NCBI RefSeq assembly: GCF_943734655.1
Contig: NC_071355.1
Span: forward strand, 222,318,527-222,382,526
Origin: Sabethes cyaneus
Taxonomy: Eukaryota; Arthropoda; Insecta; Diptera; Culicidae
Direction of reading: 5' to 3'
Length of the DNA stretch: 64,000 nt
Shown here: piece by piece, positions 25,111-36,298 of the stretch
Position numbering within the stretch: position 1 is the stretch's first letter
Layout: each line of letters starts with the position of its first letter
The notes under the pieces: generated by a model
Database searches by the model: none
What the model was told of the DNA's origin: nothing
Seen by the model: the letters and a program-made list of their open reading frames with translations, nothing else
Made by a program: the position numbers and the translations under genes

Positions 25111-26040
25111 ACTAGCTGACCCGGCAAACTTCGTATTGCCACAAATTAAAATGTGTTGTACATAAATCGTGAATCTGTCACAATCTCGAGTTTAGCAAGT
25201 TTCTGAGGAGCTCAACCTAAGATAACTCATTTTGGCAGTTACGTCACTATGAGAGCATGGGTATTTTAATTTACAAATTTTCAATTTTTCCTAACAATAA
25301 AGTAGAAAACAATCCCCCTGTTAAGCGGATAGCACTTAAATATGCGCCGTGATTGTATAACATTTCGCTGAATACCATTTCGCGAAAAACCTTACGCGGA
25401 ATGTCCCATTTCACGGAAAACCTTTTCATGAAAAGTACCATTTCGATCCTCGGGGTGATCCTCTCCTCACTCGTTGTCGCTCGTTCGGATCCAACTGAAG
25501 GAAAGTAATAGAGGTAGACCTAGGAAAACAAATCAACCTAGACAGAGCTGATTTCTGCGGGGGGCTGCAGAAAGTTTTTGGTGGTCTTGTTATTGTCTGT
25601 TATGTTTTATGGAAAAGTCATGACAAAAAAATCCTGCCTACAAAATCCCCCACATGCCGAATTTGGTTCCATTTGCTTGATTAGTTCTCGAGTTATGAGG
25701 AAATTTGTATTTCATTCCCCTAAAGGGGGAGGGGTCATAATTCCCCTCCTAAAAAGAAGAAGGGTGCACCATTAAAAAAAATTATCTCCAAATATACCCT
25801 TATGTCAAGTTTTAATCTATTTGCCTGATTAGCTCTCGAGTTATGCAGAATTTGTGTTTGATTTGTATGGGGGCCCTCCCTCTTGGTGGGGGGAGGGGTC
25901 TCTGACCATCATAAGAACCTTCCTCGGCCCCAAAAATCCTACAATGCAAATTTTCACGCCGATCGGTTCAGTAGTTTTCGATTCTATAAGGAACTTACCG
26001 ACAGACAGACAGACAGAAATCCATTTTTATAGGTATAGAA
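25111..26040 (+). mobile_element. Insect-type interspersed repeat (CTAGCTGACCCGGCAAACTT ... ATAGGTATAG)
   Basis: It begins with CTAGCTGACCCGGCAAACTT and ends ACAGACAGACAGACAGAAAT then CCATTTTTATAGGTATAG. This start and end are familiar from a repeat spread through many insect genomes. It holds diverged internal copies of a block with GATTAG(C/T)TCTCGAGTTATG followed by GGGGAGGGGTC. The same terminal block is tandemly repeated at 47.2-47.9 kb. The class (Helitron-like, LINE tail or other) is not decided from sequence alone. No protein is encoded. Confidence 0.6.
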
Positions 26041-26613
26041 GATTAAGCGACCAGTTAGATAACCCGAAAAAAAGAAAAAAAACCTCTTTATGGAATAATA
26101 CTTAGTTCCTTTCAGTAAATTTTAAATAGTCGGTTATACTAGTTAACTTTTGATTTTTCGAAATCAACGCCAACGTTTTGGTAATGTTCGCGTTTATTTT
26201 TCGTCCCTGCTGTTCCTTCTTTAGCATTTAAAATTCAATCTAAGTTTGCGCTTTTCCAGTATGTTATCAAAAATCCTGAGAAAAGCATGTGCCCGTATTG
26301 AACTGTTGCTACAACTGTCCGGTACAAGAGTTTAATTTAATCCCAGTTATGATGAGACTCTGTAAGAAACTGTGAAAAGGCGTTAAGAAATCGAAAAAGG
26401 AGAATTAAAGATAGAAGGAAACCACACGTGTGTGAATGAACGCTTTGGATAACCAAAAAATTTAAACTCTCAGAAAAGTTAAGGCAAAAATTGCATGTGT
26501 TGCATGGGAGCTAATATTCGCTTAACTTTTCTGAACAATTAACTTTTCAGAGAGTTAACTTTTCCAAGAGTCCACTGTATTTTTTTCTTATTAGATAATT
26601 CATTTATCTGTTA

Positions 26614-26731
26614 AGGCCCAAACAGAATGCAGCGTTAACGCATCCGTCAGCGTCAATTTGACAGTAAACCCATGGGAAAACTGTCAGAATAACGCTGACG
26701 GACGCGTTGACGCAGCATTCTGTTTGGCCCT
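26614..26731. mobile_element. 118-bp MITE, TTA target duplication (copy 2)
   Basis: The left arm AGGCCCAAACAGAATGC and the right arm read in reverse (AGGGCCAAACAGAATGC) differ at one base. The arms extend about 51 bp to TTTGACAG / CTGTCAGAA around a short loop. TTA flanks both ends (26611-26613; 26732-26734). Same length and flank as 6267-6384. Confidence 0.75.
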
Positions 26732-27384
26732 TTAGTGTCAAAAATTTCACTGCAGTGATTTTTTTTTCTACAGGAGTTTTCCACCGTGAGAAATATTTTT
26801 TCCAACTGGTATTTTTGTCAAGTGGCTAAGAATTTTTTGCCGTTTCATAAAACAAATTGTTCAAAAGTTATAAACTTTTGAAGCAAGTGATGTCCGAGAA
26901 AACTGTAAAATTTGATTGGAAGTTTCCTGAGAAAATAAAAAATCGCGAATTTGAATTAATTTTCAAATTCAAAGATTCAGAACATAAACTGGCGATTGAC
27001 AGGCAATTATTTAATTAAAAGCTGACTTTCATGTCTAAAAGTGTACCATTCCATGATTGGTAAGCTACCAAGCATCAGTTAATGGTGTCGCATTTCCATT
27101 TTTTTTAAATTATCCGTTTCAGGCCGGTTAGCGTTTAGTAGTTACGGAAGGTTCCACACATTCAAAGCTTTGCCTTTGACATTTACCTATTTTTTAAAAA
27201 TTGGTCAATTTTGCATCCGGACAATTTCGGACTTCCGGACCGGAATCGGACCGGAACCGGAACAGAGCTAAATCGGACCGGAACGAAATCGGATCTAAAA
27301 AATTCGTTCCGATTTTTTACCGGACCGGACCGGACCGGAACCCGGACTTCAATTTTCGTTCCGATGTCGAACACTACTAAAGAT

Positions 27385-30300
27385 GCCCACTTTTTTATTC
27401 AAACAGTTGCCGAGAACCTCGTTGAGCTGACTCATCCCGTTTAAACATCATTTTTGCCCAACTAAAATCGCTTTCTGGAGCACAGTGTATTAGACGCGCC
27501 ATCTGGGCTCATCATTTTTTTTAAAACCAGCTTATAGTTGCCTAAAACATTCGTTCTCTTTACTATTTGTTTCACACCATTTTCTTTATTAATGAGATAC
27601 AGACTCATGGTTTTTTTCGAGTACATAAACATATTGTGGAGAATAGAAAGGCTCGTTATTTGTGGGACCCCTACAGTAAACTTTTCATATGTTTATACTG
27701 ATAAAGAGTAAAATTTCGCGCTTCCATAACAAAGCAGTTGCGGTTCACATAAAATTTTATAATTTCCCTGCGTTCTTTAGAAATGTAATAAAATCGAAAT
27801 CCCCAAAGAGTTCTAAATCAAAATATGTCAGCTTATGATTAATCACTCTACAACGTAGAGTCTACGTCTACTCATGAGCACGTTTCCTGCAAACAAATGC
27901 CGCAAATACGTTCACGCCTTGTTGCTCACCCAATAATAATATCAAAGTAATAGAACTCGTTAACGCAGGATAAAACTATTCATTGTAATTCAAGACGAAG
28001 CTAGCAATAAATCGAAAAGCAGACGAAACAAAAAAGATCTAATAAAACCTGTTTTGAAACGACGCGTCGCTTTCCCGGCAAAGGGATGAAAAGAATACCT
28101 AGTTTATCAAAAGAATTGTCAATGCTTTCCTTTAGCCATATCTTTTGGGGGAAAAAAATAAAAAGTCGGGAGGAAAGGGTGAAATTGCATCATCGCAAAC
28201 CATTTGCGTTTCGTTATCTAGCGCGCTAGCACACGTTGATTGACATCTGGCTGATTTGTATACAGGCAAGTTACAACGAAGTAGGGTGACCAGAATTCCG
28301 ATTTCTTCTGACTACTGTCAGAATATTTTATTGGTGGTATTTTTGGAAATCGTAGATCATTTTGAAGCGTCAGCAATCGGACAATGTTGAATGCATTGGT
28401 CTTCAATTGGATCATCTTGCTTAAAAAATGCGAGTCGGTCACTCTAAGATCATAACATCTCTTCCGGAATAAAAGCTGCCAGTGCGTACATACATATGAA
28501 ACGACCAGGAAGCAATGAAGAGCAGTTTTCGTTGATTGAATTTGGGTTGCTTTTTGTTGGTAGAGGCAGGACGAAAAATAAATTTTATCATTTCTAAAAT
28601 ATGTGAGGTTCATTATATGAGCCTGATTGAAATTGGCCAACGCTAACGGTGTCGTTAGCATTGGACAGTTATGGTTATTAAATGAATTGTGATCACATTG
28701 CTCGGATAACTGTGTTTTAAAATAATGAAAACTGATTTTTGTGTTATTGTGGAGCAATCAATCAGTCGATTTATACATTAAGCCATGAAATAACTATCGA
28801 GGCTCATGATTTTCCGATATCGTAAAACCGTTCCGTCTCAATCGATCGAGCAGTGCAAACATAGTAGGTAGCACACCCCTGATCATCGAATATGAAACAA
28901 ACCGAAGCACATCTGTCCAAAGACGTGATACGTAATAGCATAAATTATTTCTCGCAGCAGACGCAGTTTTACGACCTGCTGCCAGCCAGCAGTGTGTATC
29001 CGATTTCCTCCTCCTTTATGCGCTGCGCATCCTCGTTCACTGCCCTCCACTCACTACTGGAACAGAAACTCGTTTCGGCTGTTCCCGAAAATATGCTCTT
29101 GAACACGGCAATGTTGCAATGTTGTAAAATTCCTCTTTGTCTGCCGTATTTGTTTTGCACGCGTACTGACCGGTAAATAAAATAAGGTAGTTATGCATAG
29201 CTTCGTTGAGGTCTGATGGGGTTTTCCTCCGATCGGCCGGACATACCGAAACAATGGCAACGAATTGAATACGTAAAGGTTGATCCCGGCCCGGGTAAGC
29301 GTTTTTATTTTTCCTTGTCTATGATTTTGACTGTATATTTTGTCCCTCCAACCAAGCAGGGGTAATCCCGGCTTTTTGTATTTGCACGTGACCGAATGAG
29401 AGAGACCTGGTGGCGGAGCGGGATTTGTCCCTACTGCGAAACGTTCCCGTGGTGAGGTCTGATTTGCTCCTGACACCTCTTTGAAGGATGATGGTAGGAA
29501 TCTATACCTACGATTTACTGTGCTGTGCGATGAAATAATGTCCTCAGGTGGAAACGTGAGGAAGATTATGATTTGGGAATTATGAATTGAAAAATTCAAA
29601 GCGCGACGACTGCGGTGAGGATTGAACGTTTCTGCTTTGTTTTATGTTTTGAAGCTCGCATGGGATCTCCTGCTGGGAGAGCGTTTGGGTTGGGAAACTG
29701 CCCTCTAGCTTCAGCTGATGTGGTTCATCACGGGGAGTTGATTTTACGTTTCATTTATTAATAAATTGGATAAGTAGTAGTTTTAGTTCATACTAGCGGT
29801 ACAATTAACAGCAACTTCGGAATTGTATATGGTACCTAGCTGTTGATGTCTAGAAAGAACCCCTTATTCATATTTTGGTTACAAAAATCATCTCACTGCG
29901 AATTTCGTTCATTACCGCTCACTACTTTGACCCATATCCTTATGGCCACATTTGAATACACGTGAGTACGTGCTACGTGACACATCTTTCCTGTTACGTA
30001 AGAGTTAAGCCTGCTTTTGACGGCTCATTCAAGGCACGCTGAAATGAAAATCGGAGGCGGTGAATACGCATAGGATAGGATTTTTCATCGAGCCACTTTG
30101 AAATACCTGGTTCTTCATCCGTTTACAGCATGTGTCCGAGCCGACTTTGTTGCATCTCAAAGCCAAAGCTTAGTTTTTGCCGACGATATTGATGGATGGC
30201 TAGCTCAACACCGCATTTGTTGCGCTCTGATGTGCTTCATGTAGATCAACTTTACAAGTCAGGAAAGAAAGCAAGTCGATTATTTTTTCTGCTGATGACA

Positions 30301-31734
30301 TCTTTTTAATCGAGTAACTCTTAGAAAATCTGAATGTTTTTCCTAATTTGGCAGATTTTAAGAATATACCTAAATGGAAACGTTCGCATTTTTTACAATA
30401 TAGCTAGAATAGACCCCACAATGCCAAATTAAGTGTGCAAATCAAATGCTAGCTGGATTGGTAGCAGCGTGCACACTTTACCGAACAAGAACAAAGCCTA
30501 CCGGGCGGCATACGCGCACTGATGTTTCACCACAATTCACCACCAAACAAAAAACACCTTTCGATCGTAATCTGTTCATTGCCGGTAACACCTAAAACCT
30601 GCTGCGGTGAGCAAAAGGGCAAAGTAATTCATTAATAATGCATACCCGAAGCAGCAGAGCATGTCGTCACGAATCGCTGGAGGCAGTACAAGTTCAGAGC
30701 TCCAGCATTTGCTTCACCCAATCTGACTTGGCTCTTGGCCTGGCTTGGTTTAGTTTGGCTACACCTCCGATAGGATAATGTTTGATGACCTAGGTGGAGG
30801 GCCCGAAATCATCATCCTTATTTATACACTCACGTGCCACCAACCGGCACCGAACAACACCGGGGTCGTAAAATTCTCGATGAAAGCATCTAATAAGTAT
30901 GTGTTTCGTTGCTCAACGAGAACTTTCTTTTCGGTAGTTGTTCCAGTTCACCTGGATTCGGTACAAACAATGCGGTGGCGAAGTCTTTAATTCCGGACCC
31001 ACCACCACCACCCATGCTGGCGGGCGGGCGGGCGGTTGGTACAAGTTGAAATGTTTTACGATACGCAATCGTAAGTGCAGTACAACAGCTGCACAGTCAC
31101 TCAGCTGTAATTGCTCTTTATAGTCGGTACGGAGCAGTAAGACACAGTCACCGTTATATACAGACTCTCGTTTGAGTTCTGTGCCGTCCGAGTTCGTTGC
31201 CAAAACTAGGCACCGAATTTGGTTGAATAGCTCATAACCCTCTACCTACGTACCTTTTACTCTTCGGGAGGAGTTATCAACATTATGAGTATTTTATTAT
31301 GACGCATTACGTGATATTGCTTCATTTGTGGTGTTTTTATAGGTCCGTTTCATGCATCCTTCTCGGAGGTGATAGGCGTTATCATCATAGGAATGAAGGT
31401 TTCTGCTCTATGAACGATATTAGAGTCCTTTTCACCGTTTCCCCGTGCTCCAGCTTGCTAGCAGATACCGCAGATAGATCAGTATAGCTTGAAGTATCTT
31501 TAATCTTGGATGGGTAAAGAGCAGTGAACTTTCATCCTAAAATGCTGGTTTTGTTCGGTTACAGATATCAATTCATTTGGTTTCGAGCGTATGTTCTTTT
31601 GGGTTCCCCGTTAACTGACTTACATTTCTAACAAATATTGTGGATTAAATCGACAAGTTGGAAATTTATGAATTTATGAATTTAACACGCTGCCGGTGAC
31701 CGCCAATCTTAAACTGATTAGAGTACTTAACCCT
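27385..31734. other. Lower-repeat anonymous sequence
   Basis: I recognise no transposon ends or proteins here. Open frames exist (28218-28757 minus, 179 codons; 29054-29599 minus, 181 codons; 28892-29176 plus, 94 codons) but overlap in antisense, lack recognisable domains and have low-complexity composition. 30.9-31.2 kb is GC-richer (GGCGGGCGGGCGG at about 31020). It could be intron or intergenic host sequence. Confidence 0.45.
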
Positions 31735-32185
31735 GACTTTCGACAAAGTTGCTTATCTAGTTAAGATACATCCGGTGACATACGACAAAGTTCGGAGCTG
31801 ATTCGCTAGATGGCGCTAATAATGAAAAATTAAATTCATTTAGGAATATTTAAGAACCATAACGAGCTAGAAGGTTGCTATTTACTACAAAATTGTTTGC
31901 AAAGCCCAGGCGCATTTGGTAACAAACACTGAAGTTTGGAACTAGTCCGCTAGATGGACTATACGGTGAAATTTGATTCATTTGGCGATATTTCCGAACC
32001 ATGACGTGATCGAAAATTGATGTTTTCGAAAAAGTTATTTATCAGGTCAAGATACTTCCGATGATGGTAAATAAAATTCGGAATTAAGTCACTAGTATGT
32101 AGAAATGATGAGAAAATCAAATTCTTTTCGGAATATTGCGGAACCATGATGACATAGTACACTGCTCTTCACTACAAAGTGGTTT
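31735..32185 (-). repeat. Satellite-like tandem block, about 3 monomers of ~145-150 bp
   Basis: Three diverged units start near 31735, 31885 and 32030, each with AAAGTT..TTAT, a GGAACTAGTCCGCTAGATGG-type segment, an AAATT(T/A)GATTCATTT block, GGAATATTTnnGAACCAT and an end near TTGCTATTTACTAC. They match the block at 34.83-35.79 kb in opposite orientation. Strand is given relative to that block. No coding potential. Confidence 0.65.
31804..31816 (+). promoter_or_regulatory. CTCF-like motif (forward)
   Basis: CGCTAGATGGCGC fits the core of the conserved CTCF consensus (CCASYAGRKGGCRS) at most positions. It lies inside a satellite monomer. Binding is an inference; the corresponding segment in the next monomer (near 31948) has diverged to CGCTAGATGGACT. 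Confidence 0.35.
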
Positions 32186-32189
32186 CTGT

Positions 32190-32796
32190 AGTCAAAACAT
32201 GTTAGATAATGCATCGTTGTCCTTTTCCCCATTGATTGTGTTGTCAATTCCAGCCAATCAACAGCTATTTCTATAGATTCCTGACAAAAGAAAATGATAC
32301 GCATTGCTTCAACTTTTATCAAAAGACAAGATGAAGAGCACAGACTGATCAAAATTCTTTTAACGAAGCAATTTCGTCGTCTACATCGTCTAGCCAGAAA
32401 GATCACCAGGAAAAGATTCCTGGAAACCGTGCTGCGTTTCCATCACATTGATCAAAAATATTTTAGTGAGTGTTTGAGTCCCTATTCTTCCCACGGTCGC
32501 TAATAGGTTTATTCGAAAATCTGGCAAACACGAATAAATGTCTGGCCAAAATCTGGCGATCAATTTGACCGATGAGGAGGACTTTTTCGGGAAACGTCTT
32601 GCCAGTTTTGCTCAACGCAGATACAAAACGTTGTCTGAAATTGGGAATGATGACTCTTTTGCAGAACGGAGAAACTGATATCTGGCAAAAATCTGGGACA
32701 TTACCAAATATCTGAAAGATTTTGAACTTTATCTGGCATGCAATAAAAAAATCTGGTAAAATCTAGATTTATCAGCAAAGCAAAACCATGGGTATA
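32190..32796. other. Anonymous sequence with ATCTGGCAAA-type repeats
   Basis: The 32510-32770 stretch repeats ATCTGGC(A/C)AA motifs (about 32517, 32551, 32679, 32689, 32730 and, as ATCTGGTAAAATC, 32750), suggesting an old repeat. No proteins. The 69-codon frame at 32294 is not convincing. Confidence 0.4.
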
Positions 32797-32990
32797 AACG
32801 TCTTTCAGAAATTGCCCTTTCTTTTTCGATAGACTTCGCTGCCGGTTATTAGAGTACAGGAAAATCGCGCGGCTAGTGCAAAGATCCTATTAACTCTGTT
32901 GCGGCACCGCCCAGTCGAGACTCGAACAAACGACGACTGGCTTATTGGGTCAGCATCGTACCCCGGAGCTAACTTGGCGGGCAGGCTTAA
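32797..32990 (-). mobile_element. Feilai-like tRNA-derived SINE (copy 2)
   Basis: On the minus strand: an A-box-like TTAGCTCCGGGGTACGATGC near 32970, then CCAGTCGTCG and a B-box-like TTTGTTCGAGTCTCGACTGG near 32925, then GGCGGTGCCGC, CTTTGCACTAG, CTGTACTCTAATAACCGGCA and GAAGTCTATCGAAAAAG. This is the best-preserved copy in the window and defines the block order used for the others. Confidence 0.7.
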
Positions 32991-33263
32991 TGGCAACGTT
33001 GATACTTGCAATTATTAACGTGTTCACGATGATAAAACCAAAACTATTTGTTTTGCTAACGCGACAACACGACTGAAGTGCACTCTCTTGATACTCATTT
33101 GTATACCTACAGCTTGCTTTTTTTATTGGGCTCGAATACTTTACTCTTTCCTTGTATCACATGTGTTTTATTTCCTGTATGATATAAGTGACCGTAATAA
33201 GAATATTATAGCATTGTTAGGAATCTAATGCACATTTTTCAATCTCATTATCATAGCAGGAAA

Positions 33264-34697
33264 TAAAACAAACAAATGCTCACGGTGTTCAAAATACGGT
33301 TATTAAAAATAAAATAGGCCATCCAAACGGTAAATGCCAGTTGGTTTGTATTGCCATCCTACACCTCTGAGCCAATTTTTAAAAAAATCGTTCGACGAAT
33401 TTTTGAGTTACGTCCTTTTGAAGTTTGAAAGGGCAGATTGCTCATATAAAGTAAATAAAAAACTTCAATGACACTTCCAACATGAACGTAAATCACAGCT
33501 AGTATTCGTTTTTATGCAACGTATGCCTATTGGCGACCAATTTAGGAGTTTTACGCCGTATTGGGACTAACCGGAAATGGTCCGGATTAAATAAACGCTG
33601 TGGGAAATGGCCAGTATCGAATATGAACAAAAAATTACCACGCGACACCTCAAATTACCCTAAAATTTAAAAAGTAGATCAATGGAAGTCAGATCAGCTA
33701 CCTAGCACCACGTTGGTTACCTTTGGACATGTTCATGAGACTTCCGAGAATACTCAGATAAGTGGCCATGAACAAAAACTTATCGTGCGACACCTTAACT
33801 CACACTAGCATTCGATAACTAGATCAATGGAAGCCAAATCTGCTATCTAGGGTTAGGTTAGGTCTTATCTGGACATGTTTATGTTTGAGGGACTCCGGGA
33901 ACCCTTAGAGAAGTCAATAACACAATATGGCATTTGTTTGATAATAAAACTATGTCCGGAATTGGCCATTGTGGTTCTAGGTACTCAATTTGGCTTACAT
34001 GGATCTATTTTTAAAATTTTAGTGTGATTTAAGGTGTCGCATGATGAGTTTTTGTTCATGTTCGAAACTGGTCATTTCCTAAGGGTTCCCGGAATCCCCC
34101 AAACTTGTCCAAATATGACCAAACCTGGCCGTAGATTTGGCTTCCATTGATCTAGTTATTAAATTCTAGTGTGATTTAAGGTGTTGCACGTTAAGGTTTT
34201 GTTCATGGATGAAACTGCCCACTTGACTGAGTGTTCCCAGAACATGTCAAAATATAACCAGCGTGGTGTTAGGTAGTTGATCTTACTTCGATTGGTCTAG
34301 TTTTTAAATTCTGGCGTAATTTGAGGTTTCGCATGATAAGTATTAGTTCATGTTCGATGCGGGCCATTTCCCACAGCGATAATTTAATCCGAAACATTCC
34401 CGGTAGGTCCCAATACAGTGCAAAACTCCTAAAATGGTCACCAATGAGCATATGTTGCATATAAATCAATACCGGCTGTGATTTACGTCCATTTTGGAAG
34501 TGTCATTGAAGATTTTTGTTTACTTTAGATGAGCAATCTACCATTTCAAACTTCAAAAGGGCGTAACTCAAACGATTTTTTCAAAAATTGTCTCAGAGTT
34601 GTGAAATGGCAATACAAACCAACTGGCATTTGCCGTTTGAATGGCCTATTTTATTTTTAATAACGGTATTTTGAGCACCGTGATGCTCGTTTTGTAT
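33264..34697. mobile_element. 1.43-kb fold-back element with internal tandem units
   Basis: The left arm starts near GCTCACGGTGTTCAAAATAC, and the right arm ends with its inverse (GTATTTTGAGCACCGTGATG). The arms stay complementary inward for at least 350 bp through blocks such as GGCAATACAAACCAACTGGC. Inside each arm lie 2-3 units of about 145-148 bp marked by GCGACACCTTAA-type sequence: plus-strand copies near 33642 and 33787, inverse copies near 34031, 34179 and 34323. This resembles fold-back elements with subterminal repeats. No coding capacity, and no target duplication was resolved. Confidence 0.75.
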
Positions 34698-34961
34698 TGT
34701 TTTATGTTATTGTTTTATTGTGCATTACATATTCAGTTTGTCAACATTGTCAATGATTCACAAACTCTGTTTTGGGATAATCGCAAAGAGAATACTATTT
34801 GCAAACATTTTGGTGTTCTTTTCCAGACCAGATAAGCCATTTTACCGTTTATTCGACATAAGCTGAGATATCGCAAAAAGAAATATGATTTTACCAACTG
34901 CGACATCTAACGGGACAGTTCCGAATTTAACCGATCAATTTCAAATTCGTATTGTCTAGAC

Positions 34962-35274
34962 CAGGGATGGCACAATCACTTTGACTCAATTCACATTCAT
35001 TTGTCAGCATCATCTCAGCCAAACAAAATTTGACAAAGTTTTGTATGGGACATTTGAAGAATTAGTTATTATCTACAATGTTGCTGAATAAAGTTTTGCT
35101 GTATCTGTTGCAGTTACGGCGCTACAATGCTAGTAACTCGTCAATGACTAAATGAACGTTCACTTAGTCACTAAAGAGGAACTAGCATTGTAATACCGTA
35201 AATTCAAAAGAAACAGCAATACTATATTCAGAAAAATGAATGTGAATTGAGTCAAAGTGATTGTGCCATCCCTG
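34962..35274. mobile_element. hAT-type MITE, perfect 8-bp target duplication (copy 2)
   Basis: CAGGGATGGCACAATCACTT at both ends, with GTCTAGAC directly outside each (34954-34961; 35275-35282). Compared with copy 1 at 10169-10540, the interior matches copy 1's reverse complement and part of one arm is missing (313 versus 372 bp). It is inserted in a satellite monomer. Confidence 0.9.
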
Positions 35275-35362
35275 GTCTAGACAAACAACTTTGTCAAAAA
35301 CCGCAATCTTCTATCGTATCATGGTCATGAGATATCATCATAAGATTATAATTTGACCACGT

Positions 35363-35375
35363 GCGCCACCTAGTG
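35363..35375 (-). promoter_or_regulatory. CTCF-like motif (reverse)
   Basis: Minus strand CACTAGGTGGCGC, matching the CTCF core consensus (CASYAGRKGGCRS part) at all positions I can compare. Located in a satellite monomer. Function inferred only from the match. Confidence 0.4.
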
Positions 35376-35676
35376 AGACAGTTTCAAACTTTGTTATGCA
35401 TTACCAAATGTGTCTTGTTCGAACAAATAGCTTTGTAGAACACAGTAACATTTTATCACGTCACGACTCTGAGATATTCCAAAAAAAAAAAAATCAGTAT
35501 GCTTGTTATAAGCGCCATCCATCGCATCAGTTCTGAATTTTGTTGTCCGCAGTCAGACTGATCTCGTCCAGATAAACAATTTTGCCAAAGACAGCAACCT
35601 TCTATCTCTTTTCAGTCCCGAGATATTAGAGATTTTAGTATCGAGATTCTAGAATCATTTATTTTGGTCGCCATTT

Positions 35677-35689
35677 GCGCCATCTAGCG
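35677..35689 (-). promoter_or_regulatory. CTCF-like motif (reverse)
   Basis: Minus strand CGCTAGATGGCGC, identical to the forward site at 31804-31816 but in opposite orientation, in another monomer of the right satellite block. Confidence 0.35.
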
Positions 35690-35869
35690 AACCAGTTCGC
35701 AAACTTTATTGTTCGTTCCCAGATGCGTCTTAAATAGATAAACAACTTTGTCGAAAACCGCAACCTTCTATCTCATGCCAGTCCTGAGATTTAGGCAATT
35801 TTATTCGCCGTGTACTCGGTACACGACGCGACCGCTTACGTAACTTTTTTTAAAGCGACCGCTCTAGGG

Positions 35870-36275
35870 TTAACAACGCTAATAATAGTACGAAGAACTT
35901 GATAATTGAGACTGATGCTTTGTCTTTCAATCTTTTGATGCAATCTAAGCATGTTTATGTTGGCTGGGAGCGGTTTAAAGTTTTTGGATATGTCGATGTA
36001 ATGTGATGCTTCCAGTGCTCCCAGTATGGGCACAAAGTAATTAATTGCAACAACACTGTGTGCTGTCCTAAGAGCTGAAGGACATCCTGTCGGCCAATGT
36101 GAAGCAAACACCGAAAAATGCACTAATTGCGTTTCTCTAAACGAACAGTAAAAACTATCACCCGCTGAGCAGCTAGATGTAAATCATGCATGCTGGAGTA
36201 CAAAATGCCCACTGTATCAAAAGCGTCTCAAAAAATCAAAGCTCAAGATTGACTATGCTGCATAGCAGTCAGTTC
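35870..36275 (+). pseudogene. Jockey-superfamily retrotransposon ORF1, zinc-knuckle region (5' piece)
   Basis: The plus strand reads LIIETDALSFNLLMQSKHVY, then VGWERFKVFGYVDVM, a stop, and CFQCSQYGHKVINCNN. Cys/His clusters follow (CCPKS..., KCTNCVSLNEQ, NHACWSTKCPLYQKRLK). This is the Gag-like ORF1 with CCHC knuckles seen upstream of endonuclease/reverse transcriptase in Jockey-type elements. In-frame stops and a frameshift mark it as decayed. The reading continues at 39752 after an R1 insertion. The 5' end of the element is lost or lies before 35850, where the satellite block ends. Confidence 0.7.
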
Positions 36276-36298
36276 AAACTTCACCGTCAACGGAGGGC

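Larger units (their letters stand above)
23690..26577. mobile_element. TA-flanked element nested in the hAT-type element
   Basis: The left end TAGTGAACTCTCGGAAAAGT and the right end read in reverse (CAGTGGACTCTTGGAAAAGT) match except for three positions, with TA outside (23688-23689; 26578-26579). A second inverted pair of AAAAGTTAA motifs lies just inside both ends (23735 and 26465-26545). The Tc1/mariner/pogo class fits the TA flank. No transposase is evident, and much of its length is younger insertions. Confidence 0.7.
22841..27376. mobile_element. hAT-type element, 4.5 kb, with perfect 8-bp target duplication
   Basis: CTAAAGAT is found immediately outside both ends (22833-22840; 27377-27384). 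The ends are TAGTGATCGACATCGG on the left and TAGTGTTCGACATCGG on the right read in reverse. Each end continues into about 180 bp of CGGACCGGAAC-rich subterminal repeats (22855-23010 and 27200-27355). The 8-bp duplication and TAG-starting ends fit hAT. No transposase frame remains. The interior carries later insertions: a TA element (23690-26577), a SINE (about 24.3 kb), an interspersed repeat (25111-26040) and a TTA-flanked MITE (26614-26731). Confidence 0.85.
34830..35790 (+). repeat. Satellite-like tandem block, about 4 monomers of ~165 bp
   Basis: Repeated units with AACAACTTTGTCAAAAACCG, CAACCTTCTATCTC, CCTGAGATATT, GCGCCATCTAGCG and CAAACTTT(A/G)TTG recur near 34850, 35285, 35440, 35590 and 35750. 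The first unit is split by a hAT-type MITE (34962-35274). It is the inverted relative of the block at 31735-32185. Some units have diverged; one carries a run of 13 A. Confidence 0.7.

Noticed and set aside
28218..28757. 179-codon minus-strand frame
   Set aside because: No domain or signal recognised, biased composition, surrounded by AT-rich non-coding sequence; too weak for a gene call.
29054..29599. 181-codon minus-strand frame overlapping a 94-codon plus-strand frame
   Set aside because: Mutual antisense overlap and no recognisable domain; could be repeat-derived.
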